Shown: positions 10,084-18,874 of the stretch, in pieces | How positions within the stretch are numbered: position 1 is the first letter of the stretch | Layout: every line of letters begins with the position of its first letter | Assembly (NCBI GenBank): GCA_964609025.1 | Contig: CAZSQM010000008.1 | Span: 1 to 64,000 of the forward strand | From: SIG307 sp964609025 | Lineage (GTDB): Bacteria; Bacillota; Clostridia; Lachnospirales; Lachnospiraceae | Direction of reading: 5' to 3' | Length of the DNA: 64,000 nt | Position numbers and translations under genes: made by a program | Notes under the pieces: model-generated | Told to the model about the DNA's origin: nothing | Database searches by the model: none | The model's input: the letters and a program-made list of their open reading frames with translations, nothing else

Positions 10084-10108
10084 CATGCGGGCGCAAAACT
10101 TTTCTTCG

Positions 10109-10663
10109 TTAAATGGTAAGAATCTCTGCGGACTTATCCTCGGTCATTTTATCTACTTCCACGATAAACTTATCGGTCATCTTCTGGATTTCATCCTCGA
10201 TATTCTTCTGCTCGTCTTCGGAAATCTCGTTTGCCTTTGCCGCCTTCTTCACGGAATCATTGGCGTCACGGCGGATGTTACGAATTGCCACCTTGGCATT
10301 CTCGGACTTCTTCTTTACATCCTTAACAAGCTCCTTACGTCTGTCCTCGGTAAGCTCCGGGAATACCAGACGAATCACTTTGCCGTCGTTACTCGGTGTC
10401 AGGCCCAAATCGGAAGCCAGAATTGCCTTCTCGATTTCCTTAATCATCTTCGCTTCCCACGGCTGAATCTGAATGACTCTTGCCTCCGGAACGGAAACAT
10501 TTGCCACTGCCTGCAATGCAGACGGCGTACCGTAATAATCCACTCTCAATTTGTCCAAAAGATGCGGATTGGCACGACCTGCGCGCACGGTTGCAAACTC
10601 CTCCCGCAGCGACTCCACGGACTTCTGCATTTTTGCTTCAAACGGTTTTACTCTTTCATTCAT
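10109..10663 (-). CDS. frr: ribosome recycling factor
   Basis: Splits the post-termination ribosome together with EF-G. The product is 184 residues, the normal length for the family, beginning MNERVKPFEAKMQKSVE and including the conserved VRAGRANPHLLDKL and the C-terminal three-helix-bundle segment. An AGGAG element precedes the ATG. It directly follows pyrH (19 bp gap), the usual order in bacteria. Confidence 0.97.
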   Translation of the reverse strand: MNERVKPFEAKMQKSVESLREEFATVRAGRANPHLLDKLRVDYYGTPSALQAVANVSVPEARVIQIQPWEAKMIKEIEKAILASDLGLTPSNDGKVIRLVFPELTEDRRKELVKDVKKKSENAKVAIRNIRRDANDSVKKAAKANEISEDEQKNIEDEIQKMTDKFIVEVDKMTEDKSAEILTI

Positions 10664-10682
10664 TGCTTTTTCTCCTCTTGCT

Positions 10683-11384
10683 TTATGGTGTAACGGTTGT
10701 ACCGATCGGCTCGCCGTGAGCGGCCTTTACAATTCCGTTTTCCTCATTTAATGAAAAGATAAATAGCGGAACCTTATGTTCCATGCACATCACGGTTGCC
10801 GTCATGTCGAGAATCTTTAACTTTCTCTCTAACACTTCTTCAAAGGAAATCGTGTCAAAACGCTTTGCTGCCGGATTCTCCTTCGGGTCGCTGTCATACA
10901 CGCCGTCAACGGCGCGCGCCATTAAAATCACATCGGTTTCCAGTTCAATCGCCCGCAACGACGTCGCGGTATCGGTGGAAAACAAAGGGTGACCCGTTCC
11001 GCCGGCAAGAACTACTACCTTGCCCGCGTTTAACGCTTCCACTGCCCGGTCCTTTGTAAACAATTCCGTAAAACTTCCGCAGGCAAACGGCGTATACACT
11101 GCCGTTTCCATGCCGCAGAAACGGAATATCTCGGATACATAAATGCAGTTCATCACCGTCGCTAACGTCCCGATATGGTCTGCCTTAATCCGGTCAATGG
11201 TTTCGGAGCTTCTGCCGCGCCAGAAATTGCCGCCGCCGATAACGACCGCAACCTGAATTCCCTCCTCTACCAGCTGTTTCACCTGTCTTCCGACTGCCAC
11301 GCAGGTAGCCTCGTCAAAACCGGTCTTTTTTTCTCCCGCAAGCGCTTCCCCGCTCAGCTTTAACAATACTCTCTTATAAGCCAT
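10683..11384 (-). CDS. pyrH: UMP kinase
   Basis: Hexameric amino-acid-kinase-fold enzyme phosphorylating UMP to UDP; 233 residues. Conserved KLSGEALAG at the N-terminus, VIGGGNFWRG and the nucleotide-binding region DGVYDSDPKENPAAKRF are present. In Bacillus pyrH directly follows tsf; here tsf lies about 41 kb away and a bactofilin gene is immediately upstream (14 bp gap), so pyrH is probably co-transcribed with the bactofilin. Confidence 0.97.
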   Translation of the reverse strand: MAYKRVLLKLSGEALAGEKKTGFDEATCVAVGRQVKQLVEEGIQVAVVIGGGNFWRGRSSETIDRIKADHIGTLATVMNCIYVSEIFRFCGMETAVYTPFACGSFTELFTKDRAVEALNAGKVVVLAGGTGHPLFSTDTATSLRAIELETDVILMARAVDGVYDSDPKENPAAKRFDTISFEEVLERKLKILDMTATVMCMEHKVPLFIFSLNEENGIVKAAHGEPIGTTVTP

Positions 11385-11398
11385 AGTTTCCTCGCAAT

Positions 11399-12130
11399 TT
11401 ATTCAAAGATATTATCAATTTCAACGGCTGCATACGCAAGAGAACAGAAGCCCTCCAATACGGCACCGTTATTCATCTGTACGGACTTCGCCTTGATATT
11501 GCCCTTAATAATCGCAGTCGAGTCGATTACCACCGGTCCCCGGACATCAATTTCGCCCTTTACCGCGCCTGCAATAACGCCGGAGGAAGCCGAAATATCA
11601 CCGATGACTACCGTACCGATACCAATCTTTACGCTGCCTTCGCTTGTAATATTCCCTTCCAGACGTTCCGTATTGACATAAACCTCGGCTGCCATTGCAT
11701 TTCCTGTCACTTTACCGGAAATCGTAAGCTTTCCGAGACACTCGATATCGCCGTTAATCGTTCCCATGACATCCAGGGAGCAGTCCGAAATAATGCTTCC
11801 GTTGATGGTCGTTCCCTTTGTAATTACGGTAACGCCCTCGGTGTCGGGAGTTGCATGCTCTAAGCTATGCGGTTTTTCCTCTCCCGAAGCCTCCTTCTTT
11901 GCTTCCGTAGGTTTCGGTTCCTCTGCGGCTTTCGGTTCTTCCTCCGGTTCCTTTTCCGTTTCTTTCGCAGGCTCTGCCTCTACCAGAGAATCGTCTTCCA
12001 TCAGGCTGTCCAAAAGCTCCATATCCACATCTTCCTGTTCTTCCTCGGAAATTACGGTGAACAAATCATCCTTTGTCTTGCCTTCCTCGTTTTGCAGCCC
12101 GTCTTCCTTTACGTCTTTGAAAATACTCAT
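11399..12130 (-). CDS. Bactofilin-family protein
   Basis: Cytoskeletal polymer-forming protein of the bactofilin (DUF583) family; 243 residues. The first 100 residues are highly acidic and rich in Glu, Lys and Ala and are probably disordered. The rest (about 103-235) is a right-handed beta-helix of short repeats: GTTINGSIISDCSLDVMG, TINGDIECLGKLTISG, KVTGNAMAAEVYV and VIGDISASSGVIAG. Bactofilins shape cells or localise enzymes at the membrane; the specific role here is unknown. It is first in a tight run with pyrH (14 bp) and has its own AAAGGAG. No membrane-binding segment is evident. Confidence 0.85.
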   Translation of the reverse strand: MSIFKDVKEDGLQNEEGKTKDDLFTVISEEEQEDVDMELLDSLMEDDSLVEAEPAKETEKEPEEEPKAAEEPKPTEAKKEASGEEKPHSLEHATPDTEGVTVITKGTTINGSIISDCSLDVMGTINGDIECLGKLTISGKVTGNAMAAEVYVNTERLEGNITSEGSVKIGIGTVVIGDISASSGVIAGAVKGEIDVRGPVVIDSTAIIKGNIKAKSVQMNNGAVLEGFCSLAYAAVEIDNIFE

Positions 12131-12204
12131 GAAAACTCCTTTCTTTTGCTCTTATATCGTTTCTGCTTTTCGTGTCTTACAGCAATAACTGACCTTTCCC
12201 GTTT

Positions 12205-13824
12205 CTAACAATACAAATACTTCTTTAACGTATCTCTGACCGCGCCTTTTCCTGCAATCATTTCACAAAACATCGTTTCAATCCGTTCGGAAAGCCCTGC
12301 CTTTACCAAATCTACCGCAAACAGCGTTTGATTGGAAAGTACCGGCTTTAACTGACCCTTGTAGCTTCCCGGGTTGCCAAACTCCACGGTCTTTAATGCC
12401 TCCTGTACGCCTGCCGCCGTCGGGTCCGGACTGATTTCCATCGGCTCTCCGGTATCGTAAAGCCCCATCAGATAACGCAGCCAGCCGGCGATTGCTAACG
12501 GAATATAAACCAAATCCGTAATGTTTAAAGTGTCGCTTGCCAGATATGCCTTCATCGTTTCACCGAAACGTATCGGCACTTTTAACCCGGTATCCGTTGC
12601 GATACGCTGCGGCATATCCGGAATAAACGGATTCGGAAGACGCTCCTCGATGACTTCCTTAATGAAAGCGCGCGGAGAAAGAATCTTCGGGTCAACCACC
12701 ACCGGCATTCCCTCATCGTAACCGATTTTCTCAATGAGCAGCTTTAACTCCTTATCCTTCATCTCATCCGCAATCTTCGTATACCCAAGCATACAGCCGT
12801 ATACGGCAAGGGCCGTGTGAAGCGGATTCAGACAGGTCGTCACCTTCATGCGCTCCGTATTGTTTACGGTATCACGGTCGGTCATATAAACGCCCGCTTT
12901 TTCAAGGCTTGGTCTGCCGTTCGGGAACTTGTCCTCTACCACAAGATACTGCGGAATCTCCGCATTGACAAACGGCGCAATATAAGTGTTTCTTGAGGTA
13001 ACTACCGGCGCCATATCCGCAACACCGAGCGTTTTCAGGTATTCCTCCACGCTTGCTGCCGGACGCGGCGTGATTTTATCAATCATCGACCAAGGGAATG
13101 ACACCTGCTCTTCATCGGAAATATAGGCAACAAACTCTGCCGAAACAAAACCGCGCTTTTCCCATTCCTTTGCAATCGTAAGAACGGAACTGCGTAACTT
13201 CTCACCGTTGTGACTGCAGTTGTCCATGCTGACGAGCGCCAGCTTGTATGCTCCCGCCTGATAACGCTTCCATAACAGGGCAGTTACGACGCTCATGGCG
13301 TGCGCGGCGCCCTCCGGTCCCTTTTCCATATCGGAGCAGACCACCGGCAGGAAATTACCGTTGATATCCGTCAGGGCATAGCCCTTTTCCGTAATCGTAA
13401 AACTTACCATCTGGAGCGACCGGTTCTCGAATATCTCCGTAAGCTTTGCAAGCTCCTCCGGGCGTTCCTTGCAGGCGCAATAGGCATCCGTAATACTTGC
13501 AACGACGGAATTTACCATGCCTCCGTCCGGCTTTAAGCCGACCAAAAGCGCCAGATTGTCAAAAGGACGGTAAATCTTGTCCACAATGTCAAAATCAAAT
13601 GTTTCCGCGGCAATAATACCGCTCTTTTGTAAGCCCTGATTTAACAGCGACTGCTGCAATACCGCGATGAATCCGCGGAAAATATTTCCGGCACCGAAAT
13701 GCACCCATACCGGATGTTCGGCCGTATAAGCCGCTACCTCTGCTACATTATACTCCGGCAACGAAATCCCGGCTTTTTCATATGCAACATGGTCTTTTAA
13801 ACCTTCTCTGGTTAAATTTAACAT
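12205..13824 (-). CDS. Mannitol dehydrogenase-family oxidoreductase (UxuB/mannitol 2-dehydrogenase type)
   Basis: NAD-dependent polyol/hexuronate dehydrogenase of 539 residues. WVHFGAGNIFRGFIAV near the N-terminus is the family dinucleotide-binding loop, and SMDNCSHNGEKL (about residue 205) matches the conserved Asn/His segment of the long-chain mannitol dehydrogenase family. Members oxidise mannitol to fructose or reduce fructuronate to mannonate; sequence alone does not decide, and no uxaC, uxuA or PTS genes are nearby. GGAGG precedes the ATG. A promoter-like sequence lies about 40 bp upstream. There is a 74-bp gap to the bactofilin gene, so read-through into the pyrH operon is possible. 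Confidence 0.8.
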   Translation of the reverse strand: MLNLTREGLKDHVAYEKAGISLPEYNVAEVAAYTAEHPVWVHFGAGNIFRGFIAVLQQSLLNQGLQKSGIIAAETFDFDIVDKIYRPFDNLALLVGLKPDGGMVNSVVASITDAYCACKERPEELAKLTEIFENRSLQMVSFTITEKGYALTDINGNFLPVVCSDMEKGPEGAAHAMSVVTALLWKRYQAGAYKLALVSMDNCSHNGEKLRSSVLTIAKEWEKRGFVSAEFVAYISDEEQVSFPWSMIDKITPRPAASVEEYLKTLGVADMAPVVTSRNTYIAPFVNAEIPQYLVVEDKFPNGRPSLEKAGVYMTDRDTVNNTERMKVTTCLNPLHTALAVYGCMLGYTKIADEMKDKELKLLIEKIGYDEGMPVVVDPKILSPRAFIKEVIEERLPNPFIPDMPQRIATDTGLKVPIRFGETMKAYLASDTLNITDLVYIPLAIAGWLRYLMGLYDTGEPMEISPDPTAAGVQEALKTVEFGNPGSYKGQLKPVLSNQTLFAVDLVKAGLSERIETMFCEMIAGKGAVRDTLKKYLYC

Positions 13825-13863
13825 AGTCCCTCCGCAAAAAATTAAAATTATTCCCTACCCTTT

Positions 13864-13892
13864 AGTATACCTTAGCCATTCAAAAATTGCAA
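13864..13892 (-). promoter_or_regulatory. Candidate sigma-A promoter for the mannitol dehydrogenase-family gene
   Basis: On the minus strand TTGCAA is followed after 17 nt by TATACT, placing a start point near 13857, about 33 nt before the ATG. Two further TTGACA hexamers lie upstream (about 13920 and 13970) with weaker -10 partners, so more than one start is possible. Confidence 0.6.
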
Positions 13893-14024
13893 TACACTCC
13901 ATCAAAAACTCATGTGTCAATAAAGCAAATTATCAACTCATTTTCAGTCTATACTACTTTATTCTGTATGTCAAGCGCTCCGGCAGGGCGAAGGGTGTTA
14001 CGCTTCCAATCCCCCGTAAACCTG

Positions 14025-14747
14025 TTACTTCTGTATCCCCTGGGTAAACATATAGCTTCCGATACCCACTGCTATCGTTAAATTCAGAGAATCCACGTCC
14101 GGAGTCTGCGGGATGATAATGCTCTGCCCGTAAGAGGCGAATTCATCCGGAAGTCCCGTTGCCTCGTTTCCGAATACCAGTGAAAAAAGCTTCGGTTTCG
14201 GCACATCGGACACGGTAAGCTGGCGTTCCCCGGTCAGCATAAAGCAGAAAATTTCATGCTCCGGGAAATCTTTACGGTAGTCCGAAAAATTCTCGTAATA
14301 CTTATGGCGAAGACGAAATAACGCTCCCATGGAAGCTCTGACTGCCTTCGGATGAAAAGAATCCACTCCCGGTGCAATAATCGCAATATCATAAATTCCC
14401 ATAGCTGCCGCGGTACGAAGAATTGTACCGAGATTTCCCATGTTGCTCGGATTCACCAGCACAATATGCGGCGCATCTTTCTTTAATTCTTCCGTGTACT
14501 TGTCAAACACTCCCACCACAAAGCAATTCTCCTTGTCGGAGAGCCTTGCAATCTGCTTGTCCGCGGTAGTTACCGGAATACCGTGCTTCCCACACAACCC
14601 GTCAATCGTCGCCTTCTCCGGAAACGTGGAATGCACCAGCACCTCCCGCACTGTCTGTGGACGACATTTTAATAATTCAATGGTCGGAAATGCTCCTAAG
14701 GTGTAGGAATAATCCGCACCTTTTTTATATGGCTTTATCGGTTCCAT
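14025..14747 (-). CDS. TrmH/SpoU-family RNA 2'-O-methyltransferase
   Basis: S-adenosylmethionine-dependent SPOUT methyltransferase of 240 residues, probably acting on rRNA or tRNA. The three SpoU motifs are visible: NPSNMGNLGTILRTAAAMG (motif 1), LVFGNEATGLP (motif 2) and IPQTPDVDSLNLTIAVGI (motif 3). The N-terminal ~80 residues resemble the substrate-binding domain of this family. The target nucleotide cannot be read from sequence. The AGGAGG before its ATG abuts the 3' end of the broken MBL-fold gene, so it is transcribed from that gene's promoter. Confidence 0.85.
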   Translation of the reverse strand: MEPIKPYKKGADYSYTLGAFPTIELLKCRPQTVREVLVHSTFPEKATIDGLCGKHGIPVTTADKQIARLSDKENCFVVGVFDKYTEELKKDAPHIVLVNPSNMGNLGTILRTAAAMGIYDIAIIAPGVDSFHPKAVRASMGALFRLRHKYYENFSDYRKDFPEHEIFCFMLTGERQLTVSDVPKPKLFSLVFGNEATGLPDEFASYGQSIIIPQTPDVDSLNLTIAVGIGSYMFTQGIQK

Positions 14748-14759
14748 GGGAATCCTCCT

Positions 14760-15430
14760 TTACAACAATTCCTTCTTAATCAGTTCAATCATAATACTCG
14801 TATTTAAATGAAACGCATCAATCGGATACGTCGGTTTTACATTGTTCTTGTAAAACCTGTCTTTGTAATACGCAATCGCATCCTCTTTTGTTCCGCCAGC
14901 CTGATACAGCGCAACAATCTTCTCCGCCGTATCGCAAAACGTCCACTCCGAATTAAATAAAAAGCAATCGAATCCCTTGTATGCCCCGGAAGACTCACTA
15001 CCGTAAAGGTCATATCACCGCATTTTATTGTATCTGTATCATTCACGGTAATATCTACTTTCAGTTCATCAATTAAGTCCTCATATTCCGTAACGCCGCA
15101 GGTAGCCGCATATTTCCTGTCCAGGTCCCGCATCGTTGCCCGTGCCGTCGGTTTGGCAAAAATCTTTGCCGCATACTCTCCCGCAACCACCGTAGCCTCC
15201 GGATATAGTTTTAATATATACGGAGTTCCAAGCACATGGTCATAGTGGGAATGACTTAAGAAAATATAATCAAGCTTACGCTCTCCAAGAAGCGTCTTTA
15301 CCTTGTCCGCCATCTGATCCCCGGTAAATGCAAAACTCGTATCAAAAAGAACGGCTGTCTTCCCGTCATCAATCAAAAAGCCGCTGTCCCCCGGTAAAAC
15401 ACGTACATCCGTCACCTTTAAATCTACCAT
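14760..15430 (-). pseudogene. Metallo-beta-lactamase-fold hydrolase, disrupted by deletion and frameshift
   Basis: The first ~160 codons encode an MBL-fold hydrolase: FLSHSHYDHVLG (HxHxDH metal site) and SLPGHTRDSIAFYL. After this the frame runs into a basic, low-quality tail ending at 14837. In another frame, from about 14975 to a TAA at 14760, a good continuation appears (NSEWTFCDTAEKIVALYQ..., ending NTSIMIELIKKELL) that looks like the usual C-terminus of clostridial members. The segment normally between them, with the bridging Asp and last metal-binding His, is missing. The natural stop at 14760 sits 13 nt before the trmH-like start, as expected for the intact operon. A deletion plus frameshift fits best; a sequencing error alone would not restore the missing core. 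ATG at 15430 with AAGG 7 nt upstream. Confidence 0.75.
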
Positions 15431-15443
15431 CAAATCGCCTTCT

Positions 15444-15494
15444 TTACCAAAAATTATGATTGGTAATTATAGCACGACAAGATGTGGTTTTCAA
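15444..15494 (-). promoter_or_regulatory. Sigma-A promoter with overlapping inverted repeat
   Basis: On the minus strand TTGAAA, a 17-nt spacer and TATAAT (with an extended TGC) form a near-consensus promoter at 15466-15494 for the MBL-fold/RNA methyltransferase pair. The inverted repeat TTACCAA-N9-TTGGTAA (15444-15450 and 15460-15466) covers the expected start point and could be an operator. No regulator gene is adjacent, so the binding protein is unknown. Confidence 0.7.
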
Positions 15495-15615
15495 TACTAT
15501 GTTTTATGTTTTACGGCAAATAGTATCTCCTCATCCGTATATTCTCACATATTCCGGCATGGTCAAAAGCAAAGACACCGTATATGCAAGAGTACCTACA
15601 CTCATTATCCTTGCG

Positions 15616-15648
15616 AAACAAAGAGGCTGCCGCAAAGCGACAGCCTCT
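15616..15648 (-). terminator. Intrinsic terminator of the decarboxylase operon
   Basis: Hairpin AGAGGCTG...CAGCCTCT with an inner CGC/GCG and AAA loop, 12 nt after the oadA stop, followed on the minus strand by TTTGTTT. It closes the five-gene biotin decarboxylase operon. The stem resembles two other hairpins in the window (23.25 kb and 56.5 kb). Confidence 0.85.
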
Positions 15649-15659
15649 GAAACTCGCGA

Positions 15660-17072
15660 TTAAACCGGATATGCCTGATTCTTGGTATCTGCGGCATTCA
15701 CATCCACCTTTGTCTGCTGTGCCTGACGATACTTAAAGAACTCCATTGCTACCTGCGGGAACAGTGCGTAGGAAAGAACATCCTCATCCTGCTGCTTCCA
15801 TTCCTTGATGTCCTCCTCAAACTTTGCAAGCTGCGGAGCAATCTTATCCGCCGGACGGCAGGTAATCGGCTCTGCGTCACCGATTGCCTTCTTCTGTACC
15901 TCCGGATTGAACGGCTTAATGGTCTGACCGAATTCACCGGCAAGAACCTTCTTGGACTCCTTCGTGATCATCTTGTAACGCTCGCCCTGCAATACATTAA
16001 GAACTGCCTGCGTACCGACAATCTGGGAAGACGGGGTAACAAGCGGCGGCTCACCGAAGTCCTGACGCACTCTCGGGATCTCCTCCAATACCTGATAATA
16101 CTTATCCTCTGCATGTGCTTCCTTAAGCTGTGAAACAAGGTTGGAAAGCATACCGCCCGGTACCTGATACAACAGAGTCTTGATATTTACGCCCATTACC
16201 TTCGGATTTAAAAGGCCGGTCTTTAATGCCTCCTCCTGTATCGGACGGAAGTAATCTGCAATTTCAGCCAAAAGATTCTGGTCCAGACCGGTGTCGTAAG
16301 GAGTTCCCTTAAAGGTTTCTACCATAACCTCGGTTGCTGGCTGGCTCGTACCCATAGAGAACGGAGACATTGCGGTATCAATGATATCACAGCCTGCTTC
16401 TACTGCCTTTAAGTAGGTCATGGAAGCAACGCCGGAGGTATAGTGGGTGTGAAGCTGAATCGGAAGCTTGGTACCTTCCTTTAATGCCTTCACAAGCTTT
16501 TCTGCCTCATACGGAACCAAAAGTCCCGCCATATCCTTGATACAAAGGGAATCTGCACCCATCTCTTCGATACGGCGTGCGGTATCCTTCCAGTAGTCAA
16601 GCGTATAAGCATCCCCAAGGGTATAGGAAAGAGCAATCTGTGCATGACCCTTTTCCTTGTTGGCTGCCTTTACAGCGGTTTCCAGATTCCGCAGGTCATT
16701 GAAGCAGTCGAAAATACGAATGATATCAATTCCGTTTGCAATGGACTTCTGTACGAAATACTCAACTACATCATCGGAATAATGATTGTAACCCAAAATA
16801 TTCTGTCCGCGGAACAGCATCTGCAGTTTCGTGTTCTTAAAACCGGCGCGAAGCTTCCTAAGACGCTCCCACGGGTCTTCCTTTAAGAAACGTAAGGATG
16901 CATCAAATGTAGCGCCGCCCCAGCACTCTACGGAATGATATCCTACCTTATCCATCTTATCAATAATCGGAAGCATCTGTTCCGTTGTCATACGCGTCGC
17001 AATCAGGGACTGATGCGCGTCACGCAGAATGGTTTCTGTAATCTTTAAAGGCTTCTTCTCTACTTCTGCCAT
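15660..17072 (-). CDS. oadA: Oxaloacetate decarboxylase alpha / pyruvate carboxylase subunit B-type carboxyltransferase
   Basis: TIM-barrel carboxyltransferase (470 residues) that exchanges carboxyl groups between oxaloacetate/pyruvate and biotin. The N-terminal TILRDAHQSLIATR holds the metal-binding Asp, LHTHYTSGVA supplies the His pair, and CIKDMAGLL the catalytic Lys that is carbamylated in relatives. The C-terminal conserved carboxylase domain is present, but the protein stops at about residue 470 with no biotinyl domain; the separate carrier at 18467-18847 provides it. This resembles the 5S subunit of propionibacterial transcarboxylase as much as OadA. It is the last gene of the operon, before a strong terminator. 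Confidence 0.9.
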   Translation of the reverse strand: MAEVEKKPLKITETILRDAHQSLIATRMTTEQMLPIIDKMDKVGYHSVECWGGATFDASLRFLKEDPWERLRKLRAGFKNTKLQMLFRGQNILGYNHYSDDVVEYFVQKSIANGIDIIRIFDCFNDLRNLETAVKAANKEKGHAQIALSYTLGDAYTLDYWKDTARRIEEMGADSLCIKDMAGLLVPYEAEKLVKALKEGTKLPIQLHTHYTSGVASMTYLKAVEAGCDIIDTAMSPFSMGTSQPATEVMVETFKGTPYDTGLDQNLLAEIADYFRPIQEEALKTGLLNPKVMGVNIKTLLYQVPGGMLSNLVSQLKEAHAEDKYYQVLEEIPRVRQDFGEPPLVTPSSQIVGTQAVLNVLQGERYKMITKESKKVLAGEFGQTIKPFNPEVQKKAIGDAEPITCRPADKIAPQLAKFEEDIKEWKQQDEDVLSYALFPQVAMEFFKYRQAQQTKVDVNAADTKNQAYPV

Positions 17073-17176
17073 AGTAACCTCCTATATTTTTCGAGCCTTA
17101 ACTTTTCCCGGTCAGACGGCGTCCGCAAAGCCGCGTTCGCCGGACCGTCGTAAAAAAGCGTACTCCTTATTGTTCT

Positions 17177-18448
17177 TTACACACCGAAAATCGCCATAAA
17201 TACACCGGCTGCTACTGCGGTACCGATAACACCGGCAACATTCGGTCCCATTGCATGCATCAACAGGAAGTTTGTCGGGTCTGCCTCCGCACCAACCTTC
17301 TGGGAAACCCGGGCTGCCATCGGCACTGCCGATACCCCGGCGGAACCGATTAACGGGTTTACCTTGCCCTTTGTTACCTTACACATCAGCTTACCGAACA
17401 ATACACCGGCTGCCGTACCGAGTGCAAACGCTACCAGCCCGAGCGCTACAATCTTAAGCGTATCCAGACGAAGGAATGCCTGTGCGCTGGTGGTTGCACC
17501 TACGGAAGTACCGAGTAAAATAACTACGATGTACATCATTGCGTTGGAAGCGGTTTCCTGTAACTGCTTTACCACGCCGGACTCCCGGAACAGGTTACCG
17601 AGCATCAGGCTTCCAACCAGTGCCGCGGTATCCGGAAGCAACAATACAACAACAACCGTAACGATAACCGGGAATAAAATCTTCTCCAGCTTGGAAACCG
17701 GACGAAGCTGCTCCATCTTAATCTTACGCTCCTTCTCCGTTGTCAGCGCGCGCATAATCGGCGGCTGGATAATCGGTACGAGCGACATATAAGAATATGC
17801 TGCCACCGCAATCGGCCCCATTAACTGGGTCTGTCCCAATTTGCCCGCAAGGAAAATCGAGGTCGGGCCGTCGGCGCCTCCGATAATGGAAATCGCCGCT
17901 GCTGCCTTTCCGTTGAAGCCCAATAAAATAGCAAAAAGATAAGCACCGAAAATACCAATCTGTGCTGCCGCACCAAGCAAAAAGCTCTTCGGGTTAGCAA
18001 TGAGCGGTCCGAAATCTGTCATGGCACCTACGCCCATGAAAATCAGACACGGAAGAATTGCAAGCTCGTCTAACATAAAGAAATAGTGCAGCAGACCGCC
18101 TGCGGTTTCCACCGTCTTCGACGGGTCTACCGACGCCATAATCTCCGCAATCGGCTGCGTCATAAGCTCTCCCGCCGCATTTGTATATTCATTGCCTGTC
18201 AGGTAGCAAACCACTTCGCCGGCTGCGTCATAATAGGTTGTCACCGGCTCCGCCATAATCCCCGGGCAAAGATTTACAAGCAGCATACCAAAGGAAATCG
18301 GGACTAACAGAAGCGGCTCATACCCCTTTGCAATCGCCAAATAAAGGAATACGAGAGCGACGATAATCATCACATAGTTTCCCCAATACAGTTTGAAGAA
18401 GCCCGTGCTCTCTAACAATCCCATCAGCGTTTCACCAATATTGCTCAT
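17177..18448 (-). CDS. oadB: Sodium ion-translocating decarboxylase, beta subunit
   Basis: Integral membrane subunit that decarboxylates carboxybiotin and exports Na+; 423 residues with about ten hydrophobic segments. The conserved Na+/carboxybiotin region GGADGPTSIFLAGKLG and the C-terminal SAVPMAARVSQKVGAEADP are intact. OadB, MmdB and GcdB cannot be separated by sequence reading, so the symbol marks the family. It has a typical GGAGG and sits 18 nt from the biotin carrier upstream and 104 nt from oadA downstream. Confidence 0.92.
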   Translation of the reverse strand: MSNIGETLMGLLESTGFFKLYWGNYVMIIVALVFLYLAIAKGYEPLLLVPISFGMLLVNLCPGIMAEPVTTYYDAAGEVVCYLTGNEYTNAAGELMTQPIAEIMASVDPSKTVETAGGLLHYFFMLDELAILPCLIFMGVGAMTDFGPLIANPKSFLLGAAAQIGIFGAYLFAILLGFNGKAAAAISIIGGADGPTSIFLAGKLGQTQLMGPIAVAAYSYMSLVPIIQPPIMRALTTEKERKIKMEQLRPVSKLEKILFPVIVTVVVVLLLPDTAALVGSLMLGNLFRESGVVKQLQETASNAMMYIVVILLGTSVGATTSAQAFLRLDTLKIVALGLVAFALGTAAGVLFGKLMCKVTKGKVNPLIGSAGVSAVPMAARVSQKVGAEADPTNFLLMHAMGPNVAGVIGTAVAAGVFMAIFGV

Positions 18449-18466
18449 GTGATGTCCTCCTCTGAC

Positions 18467-18847
18467 TTAGTTTAAAGTTACCATTACCTCGCCGGACTCA
18501 ACGCTTGCACCAACGGAAACATTCACACTCGCAACGGTGCCATCCTGCGGAGCAACAATCTCATTCTCCATCTTCATTGCCTCTAATACAAGGATTACGT
18601 CACCCTTCTTTACCGCAGCGCCGACCTGGGTCTTAACTGCAAGAATCTTACCCGGCATCGGAGCGTTTACCTTTACTGCGCCTGCCGTACCGGAAGCCTT
18701 CGGAGCTGCCGGTGCCGGAGCTGCCGCCTTCGGTGCTGCCTTCGGAGCTGCTGCCGGAGCTGCCGGTGCCGGAGCTGCTGCGCCGGTTCCTTCTTCTACT
18801 GTTACGTCATAAGCCGTTCCATTTACTGTGATTGTATAGCTCTTCAT
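18467..18847 (-). CDS. Biotin carboxyl carrier protein of the decarboxylase complex
   Basis: 126 residues: a short N-terminal segment (MKSYTITVNGTAYDV), an Ala/Pro-rich flexible linker (about 25-58) and a biotinyl domain with LEAMKMENEIVAP, where the Lys of AMKM is the biotinylation site. The linker lets the domain swing between active sites. It is the only biotin carrier in the operon, so it probably serves both carboxyltransferases and the membrane beta subunit. It corresponds to MmdC/GcdC or to the 1.3S subunit of transcarboxylase. Confidence 0.93.
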   Translation of the reverse strand: MKSYTITVNGTAYDVTVEEGTGAAAPAPAAPAAAPKAAPKAAAPAPAAPKASGTAGAVKVNAPMPGKILAVKTQVGAAVKKGDVILVLEAMKMENEIVAPQDGTVASVNVSVGASVESGEVMVTLN

Positions 18848-18874
18848 AATTAACCTCCATTATTGTATGAAAAT

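Noticed and set aside
14837..14975. Basic C-terminal tail as the real end of the MBL-fold protein
   Set aside because: The tail is Arg-rich and unlike the family, while another frame gives a convincing C-terminus ending at the expected distance from the next gene.
18537..18812. Ala/Gly-rich plus-strand frame
   Set aside because: Complement of the Ala/Pro linker of the biotin carrier gene.
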